Assembly: GCA_018398765.1 (NCBI GenBank) | Contig: JAHBMJ010002889.1 | Location: forward strand, 49,892 to 95,994 | Direction: 5' to 3' | From: Chromera velia | Taxonomy: Eukaryota; Sar; Chromeraceae | Length of the DNA: 46,103 bases | Position numbers and translations under genes: made by a program | The notes under the pieces: generated by a model | What the model saw: only the letters and a program-made list of their open reading frames with translations | Told to the model about the DNA's origin: nothing | Databases searched by the model: none | Shown here: piece by piece, positions 27,352 through 39,004 of the stretch | Position numbering within the stretch: the first letter of the stretch is position 1 | How the letters are laid out: each line of letters begins with the position of its first letter

Positions 27352-29251
27352 ATGAAGACGACGATTCCAAAGGCCAAAAAGGCCGACAAGTACTTCCAAG
27401 AGCACCAGGTCCAACAGCTGCTCACTGGAATGCTGGTGCAACTTGGCAAGCAGGTACGCAGACTTTTTGTTCAGACGGGCAACACAACACTGCAGTTGCC
27501 CTAACGGTCGACGCCCCTGCCTCAGCCTGCCAGACCTTCTCCTTTCCCGCCTCGCGATCTGTCTTGTGTTTACATCTCATCCACACTCCAAAACACCCAA
27601 AAAGTGATAACATGACACCCTTTTGCAGTCCTTTTGCAATCAGTTTCCTCTCCTAGCTGCATTGGATCCTTGTCATCGTGGTTGTCTGCACCTGAGTCTG
27701 TGTGTCTATACGTGTGTCTGTGCAGACTCCTGCAAAGCCCGTCCACTTCATGGTCAGTCAAAGAAGAGAGAAAGCAAACAGGCCCAGAGGAAACAAAGCT
27801 CCCCTCAACTCGATGAACATATGTGTACAAGTTTTGAGAGGGGGGAAGTGTGTATGCATGCTTGGCTCCTCTACTGCTGCGCAACGAACAGCTGCGCTTC
27901 TTTCTGCTAGCTGCGCCCGTCTACTCACGCTTTCCCTGTACCAACCTTTCCTTGGTATCCTGTGTTCTTTATTTGTCGTACGCTTCCTTCCTCCCTCCGT
28001 TCCTTCTCCCTTCCTTTCTCCTTCTCCTCTTCTTCCTCCTCCTCCTCCCCCACTGCTTCTCGTGCGGAGAGGCTCCTTGTATATTCCGACCCTGCTGTCT
28101 TGTCAGTACAGAGAACTGTGAAAACTGGTAACTAGCTGCATTCTTTTTTTATCTGTGCATGCTTGAACTGACATTCACACATCTATGCACACTGATCTTC
28201 CCAGATCGACTACCTGAAAAAACTGGCACCTGACTACGAGGCAGGAGAGCTCTCGCCGAGCACGCAGGCCGATTCGCCTCAGGCAAAACCGGGGGGCACG
28301 GAAGAAGGAGCTCCGGCTTCGTCTTCTGGTCCTGTACAGGTCAGTTAGACGGGAAAGGAAAAAATGATCAAACATGCAGAGCTCGCCAGACAATATTGTT
28401 ATTCGATTGCCAGAAGCATGTATGCACATCGATTTATAGGGCTGAGGAGAGGAGAGGATTGCAGAGATGACTGTATCAAGCCTCCGAATCGAGCAAGACG
28501 TTTTCTGCGCCTTCCGACCTTCCCACACAGAATGCCAGTCTCGGTCCCCTTTCACCCTTCTTGACACAATTTCATGTTCCCAACCCGCCAATCAACGTTG
28601 CAGGATGATTCCCAGGTCCCCCTGTCGAAGTCTGTTGACTTCTCCAGAGTCGAGTCCAAGATGGAAGTCGAGAGACAAGACAGCAACCAACCAGGAGAGA
28701 TGACCCCTCAGGACGGCTCCCAGTCGCCCTCTAGGTCCCCTTCAAGGTCTCCCTCCATGAACAGATCCCAGTCGTTCGTCCCTAGACCCAGAAAGAGACG
28801 CGGTGCGTCAGTACACAACCACCACAACTAAAAAGCATCTTTCATGCGTTGCATTCACTCCGACAGACGGACACAGAGACAGACAGACAGACAAAGACAG
28901 AGAGACAGGCCAATCAAACATTGGGTCAACACAGCCGTTTCTCCTCTGCAAATCCAATTCTATCCAATCCACAACGATCTTCCTGTCTGAATTAAAGACT
29001 CTGCAGGCCAATTGGATGAATCAATGAGTGAAGAAACAAATCATGCTGGTCTTCATTGTGTGTTAGTGAATCAACGAAAGATTCTCATCACTTCTCAAGT
29101 TTTTACTCTCCCTCCCTCCTGCCTCTATGCATTCAGAGAACGTGTTTGACATGGAGACATTCGACGACCACGTCCCTCCTGTGTATGAGAAGCCGGAGGA
29201 GGCCCAGGACTTCATCTCGAGAGTCAGTCTCTCAGTTTGTCAGGTAGTCGA

Positions 29252-29282
<31 letters not shown>

Positions 29283-32200
29283 CTTTGTCTCTCTCACACA
29301 CACGCACGCGCGTTCTCTATTTTGACGTGAAGCTCTTGTTTTCTGTGCAGACTCTGGGAAAAAACTGTCTGTTTGCGGAAGTCGACAACTCCGAGGAAGA
29401 GATTCTCATCAACGCCTTCTATGAAGTGAAGGTCGAACAGGGGGATGTCGTCATCAGACAAGGTCAGTCAGTCAGTCTGTCAGTCGGTCTATTCGCCCGC
29501 CAGGCTGTCAAGCAAGCAGGCACATTGCCACAAGTTGGGGCAGGCTTTGACTAAACGATGTCCGTGTGGAGGCATGAGGAACGTCATATGATGTTTTGTG
29601 GATCTGTGTCATGACACGTTGAGTGCGCGTGTAGATGAGTGAGCGTCTGCACGACGTGAGCGAGTGAGAGAGACTGGAGGTGAAGCGCGTCAACCTTTTT
29701 GCCTGTGTGCGGAATGGAAAGAGGGACAAGGGACAATATGAGTGTGTGTTGTTTGTTGAGGCTGCAGGAGAGAGCGGAGACCTCTACTACATCTATTTTC
29801 ATACAGAATACATCTATTTTCTTTTTCATACATGAAAATAAATGCATGTATGTACTGATGCTGCAGGAGAGAGCGGAGACCTCTACTACATCCTGGAGTC
29901 CGGCACTTGCAACTGCTTCGTGAAGAAGCCCGAATGGACCCCCCCCGCAGAGGGAGAGGAGGCGGGAGAGTGGCATGCCGAGTTCGGTCCGAAGGTGTTC
30001 AGATACGATAAGAGAGGAATGGCCTTCGGAGAACTCGCACTCATGTACAATGCACCCAGAGCCGCGACGATCGTTTGCGACTCTGAGGAAAGAGCAAAGC
30101 TCTGGGCGCTTGACAGAAAGACGTTCAAGAAGATTTTGGCGGACTCTGCAAGGCAGGACAGAAAGAAACAACTCGAATTTGTCGAGCGATTCGAAATGTT
30201 CTGTAAGTCTTTTTTTTTCTTTCTTTCTTTCTTTTTTCTTCTTGTTGTATTTGATGATTTCTTCTCCTCTTCTGCTGTTTGCTAATGCCTGTCTGTTTTA
30301 CTCTGACGGCTTTCGTGCATCTTTCCTGTTCGTTGGCGGTCTCGGTTTCTTTCTGTCAAGGACCCCCACGTCCGTTTGTATATTCCTAGTGCTCACATTT
30401 GAGCTTTCCCACCTGCCTGTGTGTTGGTTGCAACGTGTGCATGCAGCCGAGCTGTCCCAGTTCGAAAAATTGAGGGTCCTGGAGGCCGTCACAGCGGTGT
30501 GGTACGAAGACGGGGACCGAATCATCCAGCAGGGCGATGAGGGGTACGAGCTGTTTATCATCGAGGAGGTCATTTTGTCTGTTTGTCTGTTTGTGGAGGG
30601 ATTTGTGTGCATGGAAGTGTGTGCGTGTGGCGATCCGTCAGTGCCCTGATTGAACGGTAATGTTCACAGAGATGCATTTGCGGCAGACGCTCGTTCTTTC
30701 TCTTATTCCTGTATCCTTTCTAGCGACACCATCGAGCGGCATCACCTGCTTAAGTGCCTTTGTTTCTGTATGTAAATCTGCTCAGTTCCTGACCCCAACC
30801 TTGCTTGCTTGTCCCCCCATGGATGCAGGGAGAGTGCAAGGCCGTGAAGGACGACGGCAGCGGGGAGGAGACGGAGTGCTTCAGGAGACTGGGGGTGCGT
30901 CTAGGAAAAGGGAAAAAGTGCATGCGATTACTTTCATACAGACGTACAGAAGGGAAAGTAAACGAGTGCTTCAGGAGACTGGGGGTGCGTCTGGGAAAAG
31001 AAAAAAAGAACATCAATCTCATGTGAAATTCGAGGAACGTCAATCAAGAGCCCATTCGAGGAACATCAATCATAGTTCCACCGACCATACAAACGCAAGC
31101 CATTCAGATTCTCATTTTGGAATCGGTGCTGCAGATTTGAATGATCTGGAAACCTTTCAAAAAGATCACACATGACATTGATTCCCTCCTTCCCTCCCTG
31201 CAGCCCGGGGACTACTTCGGAGAGCTGGCGCTTCTCACCTCTGCGCCTCGGGCGGCCTCTGTGGATGCGGTTACCGCCGTGAAGTGCTACCGTCTGGAGG
31301 CAGAGGCTTTCGGTCAGTCAGTCGCGTAGTTCTTAGTTTCGTTAGTTCTTGTTGGAAAACTTCGAGTGATCTGAAACGGTTGATCTGTGCATAATTGAAA
31401 GTGTCCACTTAATTGTCCGTTCATTGATCTTGTTCTGTCCTTCCTGACCGATCAGAACAGACAGTGCGGAACTGTCCACGTGTCATTCGCCCAGTGCCCT
31501 GGAACACACTTTCCGAGAATTTTTGTTTTTTGTGGCGAAGATGGAGTTTTGTGGTCAAATTGCCCTTCAAATGTCTTTGTTGGTTTGTGCGTGCACTGGC
31601 AGAGCGTCTTCTGGGGCCTCTGAGCGGTGTCCTCGGGAGAAACAAGGACCAGTACACCCGGTGGATGGCCAAACTGAAGAACGCGGGACTCGACGCAAGA
31701 GAGGGAAACCAAATGGTGAGGGAGAAATTAAGGCAGAGAGAGAGATGAAGCAGAGAAACAAAGCAAGAAAAAAGACATTCTATCCGGTTGTTTGGGTGTT
31801 TGATTACTTAACTTCTGCCTTTCTGCCTCTCTTTTTGTGCACGTTGGTGAGTCCTTTTTTTCGCAAACAGATGGTTTTTGTAGCTAGCGATGCTTATTTG
31901 TGGTCCGCCTCCCAGTGTGTATTTGATGGGATGCAGCTCTGCCCTGCCTATCCGTGTGTGTGTGTGTGTGTGTGTGTGACACTGTCTGTGTGTGTGCAGC
32001 TGCGTCAGTCTTCGTACAACTCCGCGGACTCAGGGTTGGACGAGGAGGAGGGGGAGGCCTCCTTTCCTGTGCAGAGAGTCGAGAGAGTCAGAAGAGGTGG
32101 GGCAGTGGGGGGGTAGGTGGGGGGACAGAGAACTTAGAAGAGAGCTAAGGCAATCCAGCTGAATCCATCTCTGCCCCATAGAGCAACCGCTTGTCTTCTT

Positions 32201-33262
32201 TATTCTTCGGGCGCAGCATCCTTCCACTCTCTACCCGATTGCATTGATGACTGCTCATGAATGAATGAAGTACCATGCATGCATTCAACCCTATGTACGT
32301 GTGGGCGGATGGATGCAGACAACGTGTGGTCTGAGGGAGTGGAGGAGGACCCGAACTGGACCCCCCCTGTACATGAGAAGAGCGAGGAGGAGAGGAAATT
32401 CCTCTCGGAGGCTCTCGAAAAAAACGCACTGCTCAAACATGTGGTCAGTCAGTCAGTCAGTCAGGTGGTTAGTTTTGCCAGTTTGAAGTTTGCGGACAAA
32501 GCTCATGCGTTAATTGGATTGGGGCGTCAGCTGACGAGCTCTCTGGGGCTACTTGTATGTCAGTGTATGACACTCGAGAATACCTGTTGCGTGTTTCTGA
32601 TGCCTGCACAGTCAGTTGTTTGGATTGAAGAAGACAGGATGAAGTTCGCTCTAGGGAAATTTCCGCTCTCCCTTCTCTCCAAAGAATTCCTCTCTGCATG
32701 GATGCCCCATGGAAAGAAAAGACCGCCAGTCAGCTTTTCTCAATGGATCTCTTTCCCTCCCGCCTGGTGTCTCTCTTCCTGACTGTCTACTTGAGGAGAG
32801 ATCAGGTCGGAGAGGCTGCCGAGAAGGTTGTGATAGACGCTGTGGAGAAAAAAGAGTTCGCCAAGGGGGAGGTCGTCATCCAACAGGGGGCAGACGGTGA
32901 TGTGTACTACATCCTGGAGTCCGGCACTTGCAACTGCTTCGTGAAGAAGCCCGAATGGACCCCCCCCGCAGAGGGAGAGGAGGCGGGAGAGTGGCATCCC
33001 GAGTTCGGTCCGAAGGTGTTCAGATACGACAAAAGAGGAATGGCCTTCGGAGAACTCGCACTCATGTACAACGCACCCAGAGCCGCGACGATCGTTTGCG
33101 ACTCTGAGGAAGGAGCAAAGCTCTGGGCGCTTGACAGAAAGACGTTCAAGCAGGTGGGCTGAAGACTTTACTGTCCAGTGTATGAGCCTGTATGCATGGG
33201 TTTTTGTGTAGGTTTGTGCGCACGTGTTCTTAGATAAGCAGTCTTTTCGCTCCGCCGTCCCC

Positions 33263-33299
<37 letters not shown>

Positions 33300-33302
33300 T
33301 GC

Positions 33303-33344
<42 letters not shown>

Positions 33345-34253
33345 ATGTGTGTAAGCGCACATATCTGTGTGGTTTTGTGAATGCCCTTACCCACCCACTG
33401 AATGCTCTGGATGGATGGGATGGGTGCAGTCGATGTTCACCCAGTCAAAGCAGGAGAGAGGCATCCAGATGGCCTCTATCGAGTCCTTCCCGATGTTCAA
33501 CTCCTTGTCCAAGTTCGAGAAGCTGTCTCTGCTGGAGGCCATGAAGTCAAAGAAGTTCGCTCCGGGAGAGAGAATCATCCAGCAGGGAGACATCGGAAAG
33601 GAACTCTTCATGATCGAACAGGTCGGTGAATTCAAGCAAGGGCAGCGTGCCTGTCTGTCTGCATGGATGGATATGCATCAGGGGTGCAAGCAAGGGCAGG
33701 TGCAGAAACCCAGGGTTGATTTATCAGTCGACCAAATAGGTCGGCACGTAGGTTCGATCTTACGTGGGTGCATGAGGGGAACACACACATGGGCTCTTCT
33801 GTCGTTTTGTCTGTCTGTCGATTTGCTCCTCACATGCATTTGGCGAGCTAAATCTCTCTCTCCCCCCCCCCCCNNNNNNNNNNNNNNNNNNNNNNNNNNN
33901 NNNNNNNNNNNNNNNNNNNNNNNNNNNNNNNNNNNNNNNNNNNNNNNNNNNNNNNNNNNNNNNNNNNNNNNNNNNNNNNNNNNNNNNNNNNNNNNNNNNN
34001 NNNNNNNNNNNNNNNNNNNNNNNNNNNNNNNNNNNNNNNNNNNNNNNNNNNNNNNNNNNNNNNNNNNNNNNNNNNNNNNNNNNNNNNNNNNNNNNNNNNN
34101 NNNNNNNNNNNNNNNNNNNNNNNNNNNNNNNNNNNNNNNNNNNNNNNNNNNNNNNNNNNNNNNNNNNNNNNNNNNNNNNNNNNNNNNNNNNNNNNNNNNN
34201 NNNNNNNNNNNNCCTCTCTCTCTCTCCCGCGCGCTCTCTCTCTCTCTCTCCCG

Positions 34254-34285
<32 letters not shown>

Positions 34286-37200
34286 GTGTGTGTGTGCTCA
34301 CTTGTGCAGGGAGAGGCGAAGTGCATCTTGAAGTCTGAGGCTGGAGAGGAGGTGGAGTGCTTCAGAAGGCTGACGGTCTGTTGCTTCGTTTGTTTCCCCT
34401 CTTCAATCGTCACTGCTCTTTTGTCCGATTCAATTCATTTGCATATGGCTGTGAGAACGAAATTGAAAGACCGTGTTGGTCTGTATGGAAAGCCTGGCTG
34501 GCTCTTCTTCTTTCCCTCCCCGGTCCCTCGAATGGGTCCGTCTGTTGGTTTTTGGAGTTTCGTTCAGGATCACATCATCCGAGGGTGCGTGTGCATATAT
34601 TAATAATTGCATGCCTGATGATGATGTCGGTGTGTGCATGGGGGGTACGTAAGCGCGTGCATGTGCCTCTCTCTGCAAATACATGCAGGCCGGGGACCAC
34701 TTCGGAGAGTTGGCCCTTCTCCGTTCGGCGCCTCGTGCCGTCTCCGTTGATGCCGTTGAGGAGACCCGCGTGTTCTCTCTGGAGGAACACGCCTTCAGGA
34801 GACTACTGGGACCTATTCAGGACATCCTCAGGAGAGACATGGGCAAGTACACAGAGTGGATGTATAAGTTTGGACTCTCTGTCAGTCAAGGGGGTGGTGG
34901 GTGCCCGGCCCCGGCACATTTGTTTGTGTGGATTCTGTACAGTGACGTCGAACGTCGTTTTTCTCATTCATGTATTGTTCACTTGCTCATGCATTCATTT
35001 TTCGTCTTGAGAGAGCAAGGCTGTCCCCAAGAATCCGGCTGTTCAAAGAGCAGCTGCACGGGTCAGAGTTTTGACGCAAAGCTGTCCATCAGTCAGTGAA
35101 CCACTCCTTTGTGTTTATGTTTTGGTGGTTCGGGGGGGGGACAAGGCGGTGCACTTTGCTTGAATTGGTCAAACGCAGCTTTGGTGGAGCGAAGAGGAAG
35201 GATGAGAATCTTCGTTAATCCCTCTTTGGCGCTGCATTCCCAACGAAGAATGACGTTGGGCTTCCTTCAAGGCACTCAACGTATATTCTTGTACTCTTTC
35301 CTGAATTCATGGATGCAGAGAGGAGAAAGTCGCAAACCTGAGGATGAAGCGGTCAGGCAAACAATGAAAAGCTCTTGCTTTGTTTTTTTCTTTTTCATTT
35401 CTCTCTTCACCCTTCGTGGTTTCCTCAAATGGGGGGGGGTCTGTCACTCGGCTCTTCGCGTTTCTCGATTGTCTGGCTGTGAATGTGAATTTTCCGTCCC
35501 TCTTTTTGTCGCGGTGCGTCGTTTGGATCCCAGGATGAAAAAGCCTCTCTCCTGCGCCGGTCTTTTCTTTTCATTCATCCATGTACGCCTTTTGGTCTCC
35601 CTTCCCTCCCTCCCTCCCTCCCTCCCTCCTTTCTTTTGTTATTATATTGCAGGAGGAGGAAGAGGAAGAGGACGAAGCCTCTCCAAAGGACCCGAGGTCC
35701 GTCCCTTTGGGGGCTCCTGGGGGGGGGCTTGGGGTGTATGTGGGAGATTGAGGATGGGAGAGAAAAGGAACGGGGAATATGCGGAGAGAATTGAAAAGGA
35801 CAAATTGGCTTTCGATTTCTCTCCCTTCCTGTCCATCTTGTAGTTTTGTTTTCATTTTCTGGGAAAAGCGGTAACGCACATTTCCCAAATAGTCGTAGGA
35901 TCACTCGTAGTTGGGACGAACAAATGAGACCTGAGTTGAAACGCGTGCCTAAATGGAGGCTGAGGAGAAGAAGTGCGAAAGTGGTTGAACCGAAACGCAT
36001 CTGTTTCTGTTTGTGCGCACTCACCGCCCTCGTAAATTTCAATGTGACTCCTGGGGCCATCTTTCCTTGATTCCATTTCCCCCTTTCTCTCTCTGTGCGT
36101 GTGTCTGTGTGCATGCAGCCAGGTGGTGTCGAATCGGAGACGCGGTGAGTCGATGAGGAAACGAAGTTAAGATGCGTGCGTGGCAAATATGCATGCAATC
36201 ATCTATCGGTGGACAAATTGATCGTCATGTGAATGAATTGGTTGCTCCCACCTGCTTGTGGTTTTCTTTTTTTTCTCTCTCTCCGGAGCTTCTGTCTGTC
36301 TTTCTCTGCTGATGAAGTTGAAGTTTTTACCCGACAATGATGATAAAAACATATATAAGATACGCACACGAATAATATCTGCCCACCGGAATAAATGCGT
36401 GAATGGATGAATGACTGCAGACGTGGTGATGGGGGAGAAGGTCGAAGAGGATCCCGATTTCGTCCCACCCGTCCACGAGAAATCGGAGGACGACGAAGCA
36501 TTCCTCAAAGAGGCGCTCTCAAAGTCAGTCAGTCAGTCAGACAGTCAGTCAGACAAACAGTCAGTCAGTCAGACAGTCAGTCAGTCAGACAAACAGTCAG
36601 TCGGGCAGTCAAGGAAATTGAGGTTAAAGGAAGAAATCGTGGCGTTAATTTGTTTTGTAGTCACTAGTTTGTACGCCCTTCTTCTGCCCTTCTTTCTGTT
36701 TGTAGTCACCTTCTTTCTTTGTGTCCGCCCTTCTGTCTGCAGGTCGCTTCTCTTCAAGCACCTCGGCCCCCAAGAATCCTCCATTGTCGTCGGTGCCTTC
36801 GCTCCTGCGGTCTTCAACTCTGGCGATCCTGTCATCAAGCAAGGTGCGTGCGTCAGGCAGGTAGCTTGTAAGTATGCTGCTCTTCTGTAAGTGTCCTCAC
36901 GATGCCTTCTGCACAGTTGATTTTTGTTTGTACAAATCTGAATTCAAGTTTTTGCTTTTGATTCTCCACACAACCAACCAATCGGGAATGCAGGAGACGA
37001 CGGGGACCACTTCTATGTCCTGGCCAGTGGAACCTGCAACTGTTTCGTGAAGCCGAAGGAGTGGACACCCCCCTCAGATCCCCCCGCAGACGCCCCTCCA
37101 TTCCATCCGGAGTTCGGCCCTAGGGTCTTCAGATACGACAAGCAGGGCATGACGTTCGGAGAACTCGCACTCATGTACAACGCACCAAGAGCTGCGACGA

Positions 37201-38450
37201 TCGTGTGCGACTCTGAGGAAGGCACAAAGCTCTGGGCTCTTGACAGAAAGACGTTCAAGCAGGTGAGTCAGTCAGAGGAGGGTTTTAGAGATTATGGCAG
37301 GACCTGTTGGGAACGTTATTCAAACGGAACTAGAGACGCAAAAGCTTTCGAACTTGGGAGGCCGGTCTGCGAACCTGGGGGGTACTTCTGTCCGTCTCTC
37401 TGCAGAAAGCCTTTGTGCCCATATGTGCGTCCTTGCTTTGCAAAATGTATATCTCCGCCCTTTCTTGCTGTTCTCGCAACTCGCTCGTCTTTTCTTTTTG
37501 CATCTGTCTGTCCGCAGGTCCTTCTGAAGACCCGAAAGCAGCAGGAAGAGACGCAGATGAAATTCATCAACGAATTTCCTCTCTTCTGTCAGTCTCATCT
37601 TATCACATACATCTGCATGGTCGGACATATGTATCGAAATCAAGTCCATGAGTCTCTCAGTCACCCATTAAATTTGAAGAGCTCCCTTCTCTGTCCTGCC
37701 GAGGTGGTCTGCCTGTACGGCTTTCTAGGTCATTTTGTGTAGGACCATTTTGTACTTGCTAGTGCAAGGGCGTCATTTCTATATCAACATTTTCATGGGA
37801 TGCATATATGCTATATGCGTGCCCGTTGCAGCAACGCTGGACAAAGAGGAGAAGATGCGTGTCCTAGAGGCAGTCAAGGTCATGGTGGGTCGTTGCTTTG
37901 TTTTTCCATTGATTCATGGTAGCTTCTGGCAACAAAGATAATTGCACGGCTTCTCTCTTCATCTACCTGTCTGACTTACTGGATCCTCCCCTTCTGTCCA
38001 TGCATGCGTGCGTCTTCGACAGATCGAAGTGAAGGGAGGGAAACCCTTGTTAGAATGAAGGCTTGATCTGACGGGCATGTTCATGATCGGATGCATTCAT
38101 GTAGACAGTGAAGCGGAAAACAAAAACCATTTTCTCTTTTTTTTCCCTCTGGCTTTTCGTCGCCCCCCCCTTCCCCCTCTTTTCTCCGTTCCCATCCAAT
38201 GGCGGAAATCCAGACAGTTCTTGAATACTTGAAGCAAAAGAAATCGAAAACTCGAGTGCCTATATGCCTCCCTGCGTGCCTGGTTGCAGGAATTCTCTGC
38301 GGGCACCCGAGTCGTCCTCGAGGGCTCTACTGACTGCGACCTGTTCTATATGATCGTGGAGGGCGAGTGCGTGCCGAAGAAGGCCAACGAACAGGGAGAA
38401 GAAGTGCCGGTGTTCAGAAACCTCAAGGTCGATCTCTTTTGTCTCTCTCT

Positions 38451-38482
<32 letters not shown>

Positions 38483-38818
38483 CACGGATGGCGACGCCGA
38501 TGTCAAACTGTGAACCGAGTGATCGCGTGCGCGGCTGGCTGAATGAGTGACTGAACAATTAAAATACTGAATCAATAAATGAATCAATATACTTTATCAA
38601 GAAACGAGTGAGTGAGTGCATGGATGCAGACGGGTGAGTACTTCGGAGAGTTGGCGCTTCTGAACAACAAACCTCGCGCTGCCTCAGTGGACTGCGTGAC
38701 TGACTGCATTCTCTATTGCATCGACAGGAGGGCCTTCACCCGCCTTCTAGGTCCCTTGGAGGAAATTCTCAAGAGAAACTCCGAGGTCTACGCCACCTGG
38801 AAGGCAGAGATGGAGTGA
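27352..38818 (+). CDS. PKA-type regulatory subunit with six cyclic-nucleotide-binding domains
   Basis: Twenty-six exons: 27352-27453, 27726-27752, 28205-28339, 28604-28802, 29137-29222, 29351-29462, 29867-30202, 30447-30568, 30829-30894, 31204-31312, 31603-31715, 32000-32096, 32319-32443, 32806-33153, 33430-33621, 34310-34375, 34689-34880, 35653-35696, 36119-36144, 36421-36523, 36743-36843, 36994-37262, 37518-37587, 37832-37884, 38290-38427, 38630-38818. All phases close: 1139 aa. Residues 1-52 are an RII-type docking/dimerisation domain ([17 protein letters not shown]). A Ser/Arg-rich linker follows, then three R modules (~150-470, 500-810, 830-1139), each with an inhibitory-site-like RR motif, an A and a B domain. 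A cassettes read [16 protein letters not shown] three times; B cassettes read [32 protein letters not shown] and [16 protein letters not shown], so all six keep the Glu and Arg that bind cyclic nucleotide. No kinase domain is present. Ordinary R subunits have one module (~380 aa). Confidence 0.9.
29761..29892 (+). repeat. Duplicated acceptor plus exon start (PKA R intron 6)
   Basis: A perfect 33 bp copy of the acceptor (GCTGCAG) and the first 26 bases of exon 7 lies at 29761-29793. The real one is at 29860-29892. The decoy continues in frame for about 13 codons before an in-frame TGA, so its use would truncate the protein. Confidence 0.9.
29884..30129 (+). repeat. Near-identical A-domain exon segment, module 1 copy
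   Basis: 246 bp differing at 5 positions (98% identity) from 32905-33150, within the coding exons for the A domains of modules 1 and 2. The surrounding introns and the 5' part of the exons are not similar. Confidence 0.95.
30874..31008 (+). repeat. Duplicated exon end plus donor (PKA R intron 9)
   Basis: The last 21 bases of exon 9 with its donor GTGCGT and the following purine-rich intron start (30874-30918) recur at 30964-31008. The second copy lies wholly inside the intron and provides a second, unused-looking donor. Confidence 0.85.
32905..33150 (+). repeat. Near-identical A-domain exon segment, module 2 copy
   Basis: Partner of 29884-30129. Differences are Ala/Pro, Arg/Gly and three silent changes. 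The equivalent segment of module 3 (about 37014-37259) is clearly more diverged. Confidence 0.95.
33265..33345. repeat. CT and GT microsatellites
   Basis: A (CT)n run at about 33268-33296 is followed by (GT)n at about 33307-33342, in intron 14 of the PKA regulatory-subunit gene. Confidence 0.9.
33864..34282. repeat. 339 bp assembly gap flanked by simple repeats
   Basis: N from 33874 to 34212, bordered by a C-run on the left and (CT)n with CGCG interruptions on the right. It lies in intron 15 of the PKA regulatory-subunit gene. The exons on both sides join in phase 0 and align with the other modules, so no exon appears to be lost. Confidence 0.95.
36524..36610 (+). repeat. GTCA/GACA array starting at a 5' splice site
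   Basis: Intron 20 of the PKA regulatory-subunit gene starts TCAAA|GTCAGTCAG and continues as GTCA and GACA repeats for about 85 bp. Confidence 0.9.
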
Positions 38819-38967
38819 GTAATCAAGCAAGCGAGTCAGGGAAGGAAAAGAGGGAGAGAGGGAGGGAGGGAGGGAGACTCATGATGTGCTCACAGCCTTT
38901 GTAAGATCCTTGTGGAGAAGGGGAAAGGGAGTGAGGGGGTGGGAGGAAGAACTGTCAACAAAAAGAC

Positions 38968-39004
<37 letters not shown>

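Noticed and set aside
29223-29250. Alternative donor CAG|GTAGTC at 29250 for PKA R exon 5
   Set aside because: It would insert VSLSVCQ. The GTCAGT donor at 29223 makes the protein align with modules 2 and 3 without a gap.
27352-38818. cGMP-dependent protein kinase (PKG), which in alveolates also has several cyclic-nucleotide domains
   Set aside because: There is an N-terminal RII-type docking domain, A/B cassettes closest to PKA R, RR inhibitor-like sites, and no kinase motifs after the last domain before the stop at 38818.
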